DNA from: Propionimicrobium lymphophilum DSM 4903
GTDB taxonomy: Bacteria > Actinomycetota > Actinomycetes > Propionibacteriales > Propionibacteriaceae
Assembly: GCF_000423485.1 (NCBI RefSeq)
Contig: NZ_KE384026.1
Span: 171,583-235,582, forward strand
DNA: 64,000 bases
Reading direction: 5' to 3'
Below, piece after piece: positions 56,580-64,000 of the stretch. The number at the start of each line of letters is the position of its first letter. The stretch's first letter is position 1. The notes beneath the pieces were generated by a model. It saw only the letters and a list, made by a program, of their open reading frames with translations. It did not search any database and was not told the origin of the DNA. A program made the translations under genes and the position numbers.

Positions 56580-58238
56580 TTGTCTCGCTCGACACCAGCC
56601 GCCAAGGCAGAAAGAAAAATTGGCGGTTTCTTATTTGCACTTGTTGTGCTGGTAGCGCTCATGGCGCTTCTGCAGACTTGGACGCCACGATTAGGTCTTG
56701 ACCTTCGTGGCGGTACGACGATTCAGCTGACCGCTGCAGACGCAGGTGGAGGAACGGTAGATCCTAAGTCTCTCGAAGTCGCAGCTAATATTATTTCTCA
56801 GCGTGTCGACGGTCTCGGTGTCGGTGAAAGCTCCGTAACTATTCAGGGCGATAAGCAGATTGAGGTCTCCGTTCCGAATATGAATGGCGACGAGCTTATC
56901 GATTTGGTAGGTTCGACAGCCCGACTGAATTTCCGTGCTGTACTTGCTGCATCTCAAGCTGAATCGATCGAATCAACTGATTCGGCAGGCTCGTCTAAGA
57001 ACAGTAATTCTGCCTCTAAGAGCAGTGAAGGAGCTCAGCCTAGGATGGCTCCCCAGCTGCCTGCACAGCCGCCTGAATCGTTCACTCCGCGTCCGACTGA
57101 ACCCGCAGCGGAACTCGCTCCGATTGAGAAGCGTCTTGCTTATGAGCCGAGTGAGCAGGATATGTCAGAATTCCAGGCTTTCAAGTGCGGGATGGACTTC
57201 CCCGATGTCGTCGATCAGCCGTTGATTGCGTGTGACGAAGAAGGTCAGACTAAATACCTGCTCGGTCCGATGCTGGTTAGCGGTGAGGATCTCACCGATG
57301 CAAAGGCAGGCATTCCGCGAGGGCAGCTAAACTGGATCGTTTCTTTGAGCCTCAATCCAGACGGCGCTGCTGATTTCGCTCAGACCTCTAAGCAGCTGTA
57401 CCAGCAGCAGTCACCGCGTAATCAGTTCGCAATTGTTCTTGACTCCAAAGTTGTCAGCGCTCCTCGAATCGAAAGCGTTATTTCAGACGGAAACGCCCAG
57501 ATTAGCGGAGAGAACATCAACGAAACCTCTGCGAACTCTTTGGCAAGCACGTTGCGCTATGGTGCTCTTCCTATCGATCTAGAGGTTTCTAGCGTCGACA
57601 CCATCTCACCGACTTTGGGTGGTGAGCAGCTTACTGCCGGCATTATTGCGGGCTGCATCGGGCTCGGTCTCGTTTTGCTTTATGCATTTAGCTATTACCG
57701 AGGCCTGGTGCTAGTTGTTCTCGGCTCTCTGGTTGCTGTGTCTTTGATGACATATTCCGTCATGGTGCTGCTGGGTGATATCGTCGGTTTCGCTTTGAAC
57801 CTTCCTGGTGTGGCAGGTTTCATCGTCGGTATCGGTATGACAGCGGACTCCTTCATTGTTTACTTTGAAAGAATCCGAGACGAAGTTCGTTCGGGCAGAC
57901 CGCTTAGAACCGCAATCGAAACTGGCTGGCAAAAAGCTAGGAATGCCATTTTGATGGCTGACGGCGTTCAGCTTCTGGCCGCAGTGGTTCTTTACTTCCT
58001 GTCGATCGGTAGCGTCAAGGGATTCGCCTTCACGCTCGGTATTACCACCGGTCTTGATTTGTTCCTGATCGTATTCTTTACGCACCCGCTTCTCTCGATT
58101 TTCGGCCGCACCAAGTTCTTTGGTCAGGGCCACAAGTGGTCTGGCTTTTCCGCCGAGCACATGGGAGTTTCGCGTAAGACGTTGCTTGGGCGGCGACGCA
58201 GCTCCCGTCTAGCTAAGGAGGCTGCAAATGCTAACTGA
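56580..58238 (+). CDS. secD: Protein translocase subunit SecD
   Basis: 552 residues. First helix FLFALVVLVALMALLQTW, then RLGLDLRGGTTIQLTA (D1 motif), a large exported P1 domain, and five C-terminal helices with GGEQLTAGIIAGCIGLGLVL, PGVAGFIVGIGMTADSFIVYFERIRDE and AIETGWQKARNAI. It uses the proton gradient to pull proteins across the membrane. P1 carries a Ser/Pro-rich stretch (about 120-180). The TTG start has GAGGAGAAG upstream. It overlaps secF by 11 bp. Confidence 0.94.
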   Translation: MSRSTPAAKAERKIGGFLFALVVLVALMALLQTWTPRLGLDLRGGTTIQLTAADAGGGTVDPKSLEVAANIISQRVDGLGVGESSVTIQGDKQIEVSVPNMNGDELIDLVGSTARLNFRAVLAASQAESIESTDSAGSSKNSNSASKSSEGAQPRMAPQLPAQPPESFTPRPTEPAAELAPIEKRLAYEPSEQDMSEFQAFKCGMDFPDVVDQPLIACDEEGQTKYLLGPMLVSGEDLTDAKAGIPRGQLNWIVSLSLNPDGAADFAQTSKQLYQQQSPRNQFAIVLDSKVVSAPRIESVISDGNAQISGENINETSANSLASTLRYGALPIDLEVSSVDTISPTLGGEQLTAGIIAGCIGLGLVLLYAFSYYRGLVLVVLGSLVAVSLMTYSVMVLLGDIVGFALNLPGVAGFIVGIGMTADSFIVYFERIRDEVRSGRPLRTAIETGWQKARNAILMADGVQLLAAVVLYFLSIGSVKGFAFTLGITTGLDLFLIVFFTHPLLSIFGRTKFFGQGHKWSGFSAEHMGVSRKTLLGRRRSSRLAKEAANAN

Positions 58239-59433
58239 GGAAAAGGAAGAGGTCGTGACCAAGGTTCCCGAGAACGAATCCTTCGTTAAACGACTTTACC
58301 GAAGCGATTTCAACATTAACTTTGTTGGTAAGCGCAAGATATGGTTCGCGTTCTCTGCGATACTGATCCTTATCTGTTTTGCAAGCTTCTTGTTTAGGGG
58401 CTTCAACTGGGGCATCGAGTTTAAGGGTGGCTCCGTATTCCAGGCACCGACGACGGTTACAAACCAGACAGTTGGCGACTTCTCTAACGCTGTTGCTAAT
58501 TCTGGAGTTTCGGAACTGGGCAGCCAGGTGAGCACCCTGAGCGGCAACGGCGTACGTGTCCAGACACGCAGCCTGAGTACAGAAGAAGTAGTGCAGGTCC
58601 GTGAGGCGATCGCAAACCAGGCAGGTTGTGAGGCAGACGATGTTGCCTACACGTTGATTGGCCCTTCTTGGGGACAACAGATTACTAATCAAGCTCTTGG
58701 TGCGCTCGGCGTTTTCATTGTTTTAGTATTCGGACTGATCTGGATCTATTTCCGCGATTGGCGGACATCTCTCGGTGCGATTGTTTCTTTGATCCACGAC
58801 GTTATATTGACGATGGGTGTCTTCTCGCTATTCGGGTTTACGATTACCCCATCGACCTTAATCGGCGTTCTGACGATTCTTGGATACTCGCTATACGACA
58901 CGGTTATTGTTTATGACAAGGTAGCCGAGAACACTAAGGGTATCCTGAAACAGGATCGCACCTACTCTGAGCAGACCAACCTCGCGGTGAACCAGGTTTT
59001 GACGCGTTCGATCAACACTACGATTATCGTCGTATTGCCGGTCGTTGCTCTTTTGATTGCTGGCCTAGTTGTTCTGAACGGCGAAGGCCCCCTTGCAGAT
59101 CTAGGTCTTTCTTTGTTCGTTGGCCTAGTTGCCGGCGCATATTCTTCACTGTTTATCGCGGCGCCAATCACCTGCATGCTTCGCGAACGCGATCCCGAAA
59201 TAGCAAAGCACACCAAGAAGGTGCTGCGCGATCGAGAAGCGGCATCCAATAAGGCAGCTAGAAACGAAGAAAAGCCAGATAAGAAACAGGTCAAGTTTTC
59301 TGAGCCTGCTGCGAGCGGACCAGCCGGTTACTCTCTAAGCGAGGACACTCTTGAGAATGTGGAAAGATCTGAGGGCGCTTCTGGACGACCCCAACCGGCT
59401 CGTCGTCCTAGGAGCGAGAGGAAAAAACACTGA
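58228..59433 (+). CDS. secF: Protein translocase subunit SecF
   Basis: 401 residues. GIEFKGGSVFQAP (D1-like motif), six helices with GAIVSLIHDVILTMGVFSLFG, LTILGYSLYDTVIVYDKVAEN and NQVLTRSINTTIIVVLPV, and a hydrophilic basic C-terminal tail of about 90 residues (RDREAASNKAARNEEKPDKK). It pairs with SecD. The start lies inside the end of secD; the stop overlaps the apt ATG by 1 bp, so yajC-secD-secF-apt is one unit. Confidence 0.95.
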   Translation: MLTEEKEEVVTKVPENESFVKRLYRSDFNINFVGKRKIWFAFSAILILICFASFLFRGFNWGIEFKGGSVFQAPTTVTNQTVGDFSNAVANSGVSELGSQVSTLSGNGVRVQTRSLSTEEVVQVREAIANQAGCEADDVAYTLIGPSWGQQITNQALGALGVFIVLVFGLIWIYFRDWRTSLGAIVSLIHDVILTMGVFSLFGFTITPSTLIGVLTILGYSLYDTVIVYDKVAENTKGILKQDRTYSEQTNLAVNQVLTRSINTTIIVVLPVVALLIAGLVVLNGEGPLADLGLSLFVGLVAGAYSSLFIAAPITCMLRERDPEIAKHTKKVLRDREAASNKAARNEEKPDKKQVKFSEPAASGPAGYSLSEDTLENVERSEGASGRPQPARRPRSERKKH

Positions 59434-59978
59434 TGTCTAGCAATCCGCAATCCGTAGTTTCCCTGATCAGGGACGTCAAAGATTTTCCAAAGCCGGGTGT
59501 TTTGTTTAAGGACATCACGCCCGTCATTGGGGACCCTAAAGGATTGAAAGCCAGCATTGAAGCAATGCTGGAGAAAGTCCCTGACGGGGTGGATGCGGTT
59601 TGCGGAATTGAGACCCGCGGCTTCCTTTTCGGGGTGCCGATCGCACTTGAACTCGGCGTCGGATTCGTTCCGATCCGTAAACCTGGCAAACTCCCATCTG
59701 ATGTTTATCAGGAAAGTTTTGATCTGGAATACGGCTCTAGTGTGCTAAACATCCACCAAGATGCTCTAGAGAAGGGGCAGAGGGTGCTGCTAATTGACGA
59801 CTTACTAGCAACAGGCGGCACCCTGAGCGCAGCAGCTAAATTGATCGATCGTTTCGACGCCCAATTAGCTCAGATTCAGGTTCTCGTCGAGCTATGTGGT
59901 CTTGGTGGCCGGGAAAACCTAGCAAAGGTCACTTCGGCGCCATTCAGTGCGGTAGTCACAGACAAGGGCAGCGAATAG
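59433..59978 (+). CDS. apt: Adenine phosphoribosyltransferase Apt
   Basis: 181 residues. DFPKPGVLFKDITPVI at the start, ETRGFLFGVPIALELGVGF, and the PRPP loop VLLIDDLLATGGTLSAAAKL (about 128-147). It makes AMP from adenine and PRPP. Adenine taken up by the cell could go to this enzyme or to a deaminase, which bears on the unusual deaminase operon at 11-15 kb. It overlaps secF by 1 bp and precedes relA by 44 bp. Confidence 0.94.
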   Translation: MSSNPQSVVSLIRDVKDFPKPGVLFKDITPVIGDPKGLKASIEAMLEKVPDGVDAVCGIETRGFLFGVPIALELGVGFVPIRKPGKLPSDVYQESFDLEYGSSVLNIHQDALEKGQRVLLIDDLLATGGTLSAAAKLIDRFDAQLAQIQVLVELCGLGGRENLAKVTSAPFSAVVTDKGSE

Positions 59979-60022
59979 AGATAAAATAGCCTCTTATAGC
60001 AAGTCAGGGAGGCGAATAAGCG

Positions 60023-62377
60023 ATGAACGACAAGGCTGATTCGCAGGACCAAACGAGTGTTTATGGTCCCTACGGGCAGGGCGGCGCGCCAGGAGCGCCT
60101 ACGTCGTCGACATTAGAACGCGTAAGCACAGGCCCAGAGCAACCGCGGACTCGCATGCGCAGCCGGTGGTCGTTCCTAGGCGGGAACAAGTCTCCACAGT
60201 CTGCGGTCCTTGACCCGCTTTTCGCTGTTGTCAGAGCTAACCATCCTCAGGCGAGCCTGGATAAGATTACGCGTGCCTACCGCACTGCCGAGCATTATCA
60301 CCAGGGTCAGAAACGCAAGTCTGGCGATCCCTACATCACCCACCCGCTTGCGGTGGCCACGATTCTTGCCGAGCTGGGAATGACAGAGGCTACGCTTTGT
60401 GCAGCACTTCTGCACGACACTGTTGAAGACACCAGCTATACCCTGGCACAGCTAACCGCAGACTTTGGAGAAGAAATTGCTAATCTTGTCGATGGAGTAA
60501 CGAAACTAGACAAGGTTCAATACGGCGAATCTGCAAAAGCTGAGACCTTGCGCAAGATGATCATCGCGATGAGCCATGACATCCGTGTTTTAGTCATCAA
60601 GCTTGCCGACAGGCTGCACAACATGCGCACTATCGGCTTTTTGCGCCCTGACAAGGCTCAGAGAATTGCAAAAGAGACAATTGAGATATTCGCTCCACTC
60701 GCTCACCGATTAGGCATGAACGCGATTAAGTGGGAACTGGAAGATCTATCTTTTTCTACTCTGCAGCCGAAGGTCTACGAAGAACTCGTCAGGATGGTTG
60801 CTCAAGCAGCTCCGCAGCGAGAAAAACAGCTCAGGGAAGTTATCACTGTAGTAAAGAGCGACCTAGAAAAAGCCGGGATAAAAGCTACGGTCTATGGCAG
60901 GCCTAAGCATTACTACTCGATTTATCAAAAAATGGTTGTGCGAGGCAGGGACTTCGACGATATCTATGACTTGGTAGGCATTCGAATTCTTGTCGATAAA
61001 GTTCGCGACTGCTACGCGGCTTTGGGCGTAATGCATACCCGATGGAACCCGCTACCTGGTAGGTTCAAAGACTATATCGCGATGCCGAAGTACAACATGT
61101 ACCAGTCGCTCCACACCACGGTTTTGGGTACTGGCGGACGTCCGGTTGAGTTCCAAATCAGAACCCACGAGATGCATAAACGTGCCGAATACGGTGTTGC
61201 TGCCCACTGGAAATACAAGGCTAATCCAAACGCCACAAGTGCTGCTGACGAAACAACCAGCAAACTGTCTTGGGTCCGTCAGCTATCCGAGTGGCAGGCC
61301 GAAACAAAGGACCCAGGGGAGTTCCTCGACGCACTTCGCTATGAGATCAACGCCACCGAAGTTTATGTATTTACTCCTCGGGGTGACGTCGTAGCGCTTC
61401 CTCAAGATTCGACTCCAGTGGATTTGGCATACGCTATCCACACTGAGGTTGGACACCATTGCATCGGGGCTAGAGTAAACGGCAGACTTGTTCCGCTTGA
61501 ATCAAAGCTGAATAACGGAGACCAAGTTGAGATCCTGACTAGTAAGGCCGACGACGCTGGGCCAAGCCGAGATTGGCTAAATTTTGTTGCTAGCTCCAGG
61601 GCTAAAAGCAAGATTAAGTCTTTCTTCACCAAGTCTCGTAGGGACGAGGCCATCGAGATCGGAAAAGATCTGCTTGCCAAGCAGATTCGCAAAGCAAGCC
61701 TTCCGCTGCAACGTCTCCTGACCGTCGAATATTTGACCTCGGTGGCGGATACTTTCAAAGTTCCCGACGTAAACGGTCTTTACGCCGCAATTGGTGAGAA
61801 CAATATCAGTGCTCAGTCTGTCGTCCAGCGGCTCATCGAGATCGAGGGCGGAATCGAAGACACCGCCGATGAAGCGATGGAAGATCAACTGGCAGGCGTG
61901 ACCACAAAGCACGTAAAGCGTTCCAGCGCTAACGGTGTGATGGTCGAAGATGATCCTGATCTTTGGGTAAAACTGGCAAAGTGCTGCACTCCGGTTCCAG
62001 GCGACGAAATCATCGGATTTATCACCCGCGAACGAGGCGTATCGGTTCACCGAAAGAATTGCACTAATGCAGCCGATCTACTGAATCAGCCCGACAGGAT
62101 CGTCGCGGTAGATTGGGCTCCGACTAGCTATACCTCTGGATTCCTGGTTACCATCCAGATTGAGTGCCTCGACCGCTCGGGCCTGTTGAGCGACGTGACT
62201 CGACTCGTTTCCGATCAGGGCGGTTCAATCACCGCGGCGAATGTCCACACCTCGAAGAATCGGACGGCGAAGATTCGTCTTACCTTCGAGGGCTCTGACT
62301 CCGATCATCTGGCGCATCTTGTGGAAACCCTCCGGAAGGTTTCCGGCGTATACGACGTATACCGAGTTAAACAATAA
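60023..62377 (+). CDS. relA: Bifunctional (p)ppGpp synthetase/hydrolase RelA (Rel)
   Basis: 784 residues. Hydrolase HD domain (ITHPLAVATIL, AALLHDTVEDT, IKLADRLHNMRT, about 105-215), synthetase domain (VRGRDFDDIYDLVGIRI, YNMYQSLHTTVLG, about 300-430), TGS domain (EVYVFTPRGDVVALP, about 448), a helical and zinc-finger region (KCCTPVPGDEIIGFIT) and a C-terminal ACT domain (IQIECLDRSGLLSDVTRLV). Both catalytic halves look intact. It controls the stringent response. GGAGGCG precedes the ATG. The variable N-terminal tail (about 1-60) is Gly/Pro/Ser rich. Confidence 0.96.
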   Translation: MNDKADSQDQTSVYGPYGQGGAPGAPTSSTLERVSTGPEQPRTRMRSRWSFLGGNKSPQSAVLDPLFAVVRANHPQASLDKITRAYRTAEHYHQGQKRKSGDPYITHPLAVATILAELGMTEATLCAALLHDTVEDTSYTLAQLTADFGEEIANLVDGVTKLDKVQYGESAKAETLRKMIIAMSHDIRVLVIKLADRLHNMRTIGFLRPDKAQRIAKETIEIFAPLAHRLGMNAIKWELEDLSFSTLQPKVYEELVRMVAQAAPQREKQLREVITVVKSDLEKAGIKATVYGRPKHYYSIYQKMVVRGRDFDDIYDLVGIRILVDKVRDCYAALGVMHTRWNPLPGRFKDYIAMPKYNMYQSLHTTVLGTGGRPVEFQIRTHEMHKRAEYGVAAHWKYKANPNATSAADETTSKLSWVRQLSEWQAETKDPGEFLDALRYEINATEVYVFTPRGDVVALPQDSTPVDLAYAIHTEVGHHCIGARVNGRLVPLESKLNNGDQVEILTSKADDAGPSRDWLNFVASSRAKSKIKSFFTKSRRDEAIEIGKDLLAKQIRKASLPLQRLLTVEYLTSVADTFKVPDVNGLYAAIGENNISAQSVVQRLIEIEGGIEDTADEAMEDQLAGVTTKHVKRSSANGVMVEDDPDLWVKLAKCCTPVPGDEIIGFITRERGVSVHRKNCTNAADLLNQPDRIVAVDWAPTSYTSGFLVTIQIECLDRSGLLSDVTRLVSDQGGSITAANVHTSKNRTAKIRLTFEGSDSDHLAHLVETLRKVSGVYDVYRVKQ

Positions 62378-62414
62378 AAAATTATCGCCTGTCAATCGAC
62401 AGGCGATAATTTTT
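62377..62414. terminator. Bidirectional terminator between relA and the DUF349 gene
   Basis: 17-bp perfect stem (62377-62393 with 62398-62414, core ATTATCGCCTGTC), 4-nt loop, A-tract before and T-tract after, between convergent genes. Confidence 0.9.
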
Positions 62415-62422
62415 GTTTGAGT

Positions 62423-63661
62423 TTAGGCAGAGAACTCGTCAAGCGTCTTCTGGGCTTGTTCTAGCCAGCTTGAGTAAATAGCAATCTGGTCGCGAAGCTT
62501 AGCTGCCTTCTTATCGCCCTTTGCTTCCGCTTCTTCGGCCTGCCTTGTCAGCTTTTGAATCTGCTCGGTGAATGTAGCAACAGTGTCTTCAGCGCGCTGT
62601 CTCGCTTCGGGATCAGTGCGTTTCCATTCGGCCTCTTCAACCTGCTTGATAGCCTGTTCGATCGCGTTTACCCTGCGGTCGAGCTGACGCATGGCGTCGC
62701 GAGGTACTCGGCCAATTTCGTTGTATTTTTCCAGGAACTCGGCGAATGCCGCCTTGGCGGCCTTGATCTCCTTAACAGGAAGAATCTTTGCCTCGTACTC
62801 GTCGAGCAGCTTTTCCTTAGCCTTCTGGTTGCCTTCGTATTCCTCGTCTTGGGCAGCAAAAGCAGCCGTCCTTGCATCGAAGAACTTGTCTTGTAGCCCA
62901 CGGAATTCGCTCCAAAGCTTTTCTTCGTCTTCTCGGCGAGCGGAACCGGCAGCTTTCCAGCGGCTCATGAGATCACGGAATTCTCCAGCAGTGGGGCCCC
63001 AATCAGTTGAATCTGCGATCTTTTTCGCCTCTTCGATTATTCCTAGCTTGATCACCCGGGCGCGATCGCGGCGCTCATTCTGCTGGGACTGGTAGGCCTT
63101 ACGTCCCTTTGTGTACTTGCTACGGGCAGCGCTGAAGCGCGCCCAAAGCTCGTCGTCGGTCTTGCGGTCAATCCTAGGTAGTTTCTTCCACTTATCGACT
63201 AGAGACTGGAACTTAGACATGCCTCGACGCCAGTCGCCAGAATCGGCAATCTTTTCAGCGTCAGCAATCATTTTTTCTTTGAGTTCTTTAGTCTCTTCGT
63301 TCTGCTGGAGCCGCTGTTGCTTACGCTCTTGTGCATTCTCTTCGATGATCGGCACAAGCGCATCTAGCCTCGCGATCAGGCCGTTCAGGTCGCCTACTGC
63401 ATTGGCGGCCACGACGTTTGCCCTAGCTGCAGAGACAGACTTCTCAGCGTCTCTGGCGAGCGTGCCTGATTTAACTCTTTGCTCCAGTAACTGAACCTCG
63501 GTTTCTAGAGACCTAAAGCGCTTAACAAAGAAAGCCAGCGCCTTTTCGGGATCTGCACCGGGTATTTGACCTACTTCGCGTTCTCCATCCGTGGTCTTAA
63601 CAAATACTTTTCCATCGTTATCCACTCGGCCGAACGCTTCAGACCTAGACGTATCACTCAT
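62423..63661 (-). CDS. DUF349 domain-containing coiled-coil protein
   Basis: About 412 residues, mostly helical and charged, with several DUF349 repeats marked by LVDKWKKLPR, LMSRWKAAGSARREDEEKLW and YNEIGRVPRDAMRQLDRR. A basic/acidic coiled-coil region lies at the end. It is an actinobacterial neighbour of relA; the family has unknown function (some members bind ribosomes or RNA). Start ATG 63661 (MSDTSRSEAFGRV) fits relatives; ATG 63700 with AGGAAA upstream is an alternative that would overlap the divergent gene. Confidence 0.82.
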   Translation of the reverse strand: MSDTSRSEAFGRVDNDGKVFVKTTDGEREVGQIPGADPEKALAFFVKRFRSLETEVQLLEQRVKSGTLARDAEKSVSAARANVVAANAVGDLNGLIARLDALVPIIEENAQERKQQRLQQNEETKELKEKMIADAEKIADSGDWRRGMSKFQSLVDKWKKLPRIDRKTDDELWARFSAARSKYTKGRKAYQSQQNERRDRARVIKLGIIEEAKKIADSTDWGPTAGEFRDLMSRWKAAGSARREDEEKLWSEFRGLQDKFFDARTAAFAAQDEEYEGNQKAKEKLLDEYEAKILPVKEIKAAKAAFAEFLEKYNEIGRVPRDAMRQLDRRVNAIEQAIKQVEEAEWKRTDPEARQRAEDTVATFTEQIQKLTRQAEEAEAKGDKKAAKLRDQIAIYSSWLEQAQKTLDEFSA

Positions 63662-63679
63662 GACATCTATTTTGCACGA

Positions 63680-63685
63680 TAGACT
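63680..63685 (+). promoter_or_regulatory. -10 box of a probable leaderless promoter (MBL-fold gene)
   Basis: TAGACT fits TANNNT and ends 7 nt before the GTG at 63693. Confidence 0.3.
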
Positions 63686-63692
63686 TGGTTTT

Positions 63693-64000
63693 GTGTTCAT
63701 TGCCACATTTCCTGCCGGTATCTGGCAGACGAATTGCTATTTAATCGCTAAAGACGAGACGAGCCCAGTGGTGGTCATCGACCCCGGTGTGGATGCTGCC
63801 GATGTCGTCAGGAAGACCTTGGCAGAAAGAAATATGAAAATAGGCGCGGTCATCGCCACCCACGGACACATCGACCACATTGCAAGTGCTGCGCTTCTCG
63901 CAAACGAGGCAAAAGTTGCCATGTGGATGCATCCCGGTGACGATTTTATGCTTACTGACCCGGTTGCGGGCCTGGGGGAGAGTTCAAGAGGGTTGCTCAC
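63693..64000 (+). CDS. Metallo-beta-lactamase-fold hydrolase (partial, runs off the window)
   Basis: The first about 102 codons of an MBL-fold hydrolase are visible: FPAGIWQTNCYLI, VVVIDPGVDAADV, and the metal motif ATHGHIDHIASA (HxHxDH). It resembles the small glyoxalase-II-like protein found near relA in actinobacteria. Start GTG 63693 fits relatives; an ATG at 63660 in the same frame would make its start overlap the divergent DUF349 start on a CATG. The gene is cut by the right edge. Confidence 0.82.
   Translation, partial: MFIATFPAGIWQTNCYLIAKDETSPVVVIDPGVDAADVVRKTLAERNMKIGAVIATHGHIDHIASAALLANEAKVAMWMHPGDDFMLTDPVAGLGESSRGLL

Overview
The window looks like a chromosome segment of a Gram-positive actinobacterium of intermediate base composition (roughly half G+C by eye), most likely in or near the Actinomycetaceae. 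The pointers are mtrA-mtrB-lpqB, the GlgE branch of alpha-glucan metabolism, a PriA-type HisA, trpCBA-lgt, gatCAB, ruvCAB with an actinobacterial LexA-like box, yajC-secD-secF-apt-relA followed by a convergent DUF349 gene, and an LPxTG surface protein. These assignments rest on reading translated sequence and motifs; no database search was run.

Layout. 1-1145: tail of an LPxTG cell-wall protein with InlB-type repeats, its terminator, and a heavily decayed IS3-family element. 1195-6785: an isolated mobA, a minus-strand polyol dehydrogenase / dihydroxyacetone-kinase-type operon, and a BCCT transporter. 6940-11043: aspartate racemase and ATP-grasp D-aspartate ligase diverging from an asparagine synthetase, read here as an interpeptide-bridge cassette for the cell wall. 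11211-15435: an NCS1 permease with two unrelated adenine/adenosine-deaminase-family enzymes, both with altered active-site signatures; this is the strongest candidate for an undescribed function. 15476-24910: DUF2254 membrane protein, YqgE, MtrAB-LpqB, methylmalonyl-CoA epimerase, phosphoglucomutase, YbbN-like protein, YciI-like protein. 25001-32584: BrnQ carrier, then glgX, glgE, glgB. 32767-39157: cysteine desulfurase, mnmA, two small membrane proteins, gatCAB. 39277-43339: hisI-trpC-trpB-trpA-lgt. 43383-52984: dnaE, a membrane protein, hisD-hisC-hisB-hisH-priA and a double GNAT. 53030-64000: yebC, ruvC-ruvA-ruvB, yajC-secD-secF, apt, relA, DUF349 protein and the start of a metallo-beta-lactamase-fold hydrolase.

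How it fits together. Most of the second half is housekeeping (tRNA amidation and thiolation, replication, recombination, secretion, stringent response, His/Trp synthesis). The His/Trp genes resemble the actinobacterial his-trp supercluster but broken up: hisF is not next to priA, and hisI runs straight into trpC with no trpE between. Accessory and niche functions are concentrated in the first 15 kb.

Signals. Convergent genes are separated by long, nearly perfect bidirectional terminators. Several genes without a Shine-Dalgarno sequence have a TANNNT box ending 6-7 nt before the start codon, which suggests leaderless mRNAs. No tRNA, rRNA, CRISPR array, phage or intact insertion sequence was seen.
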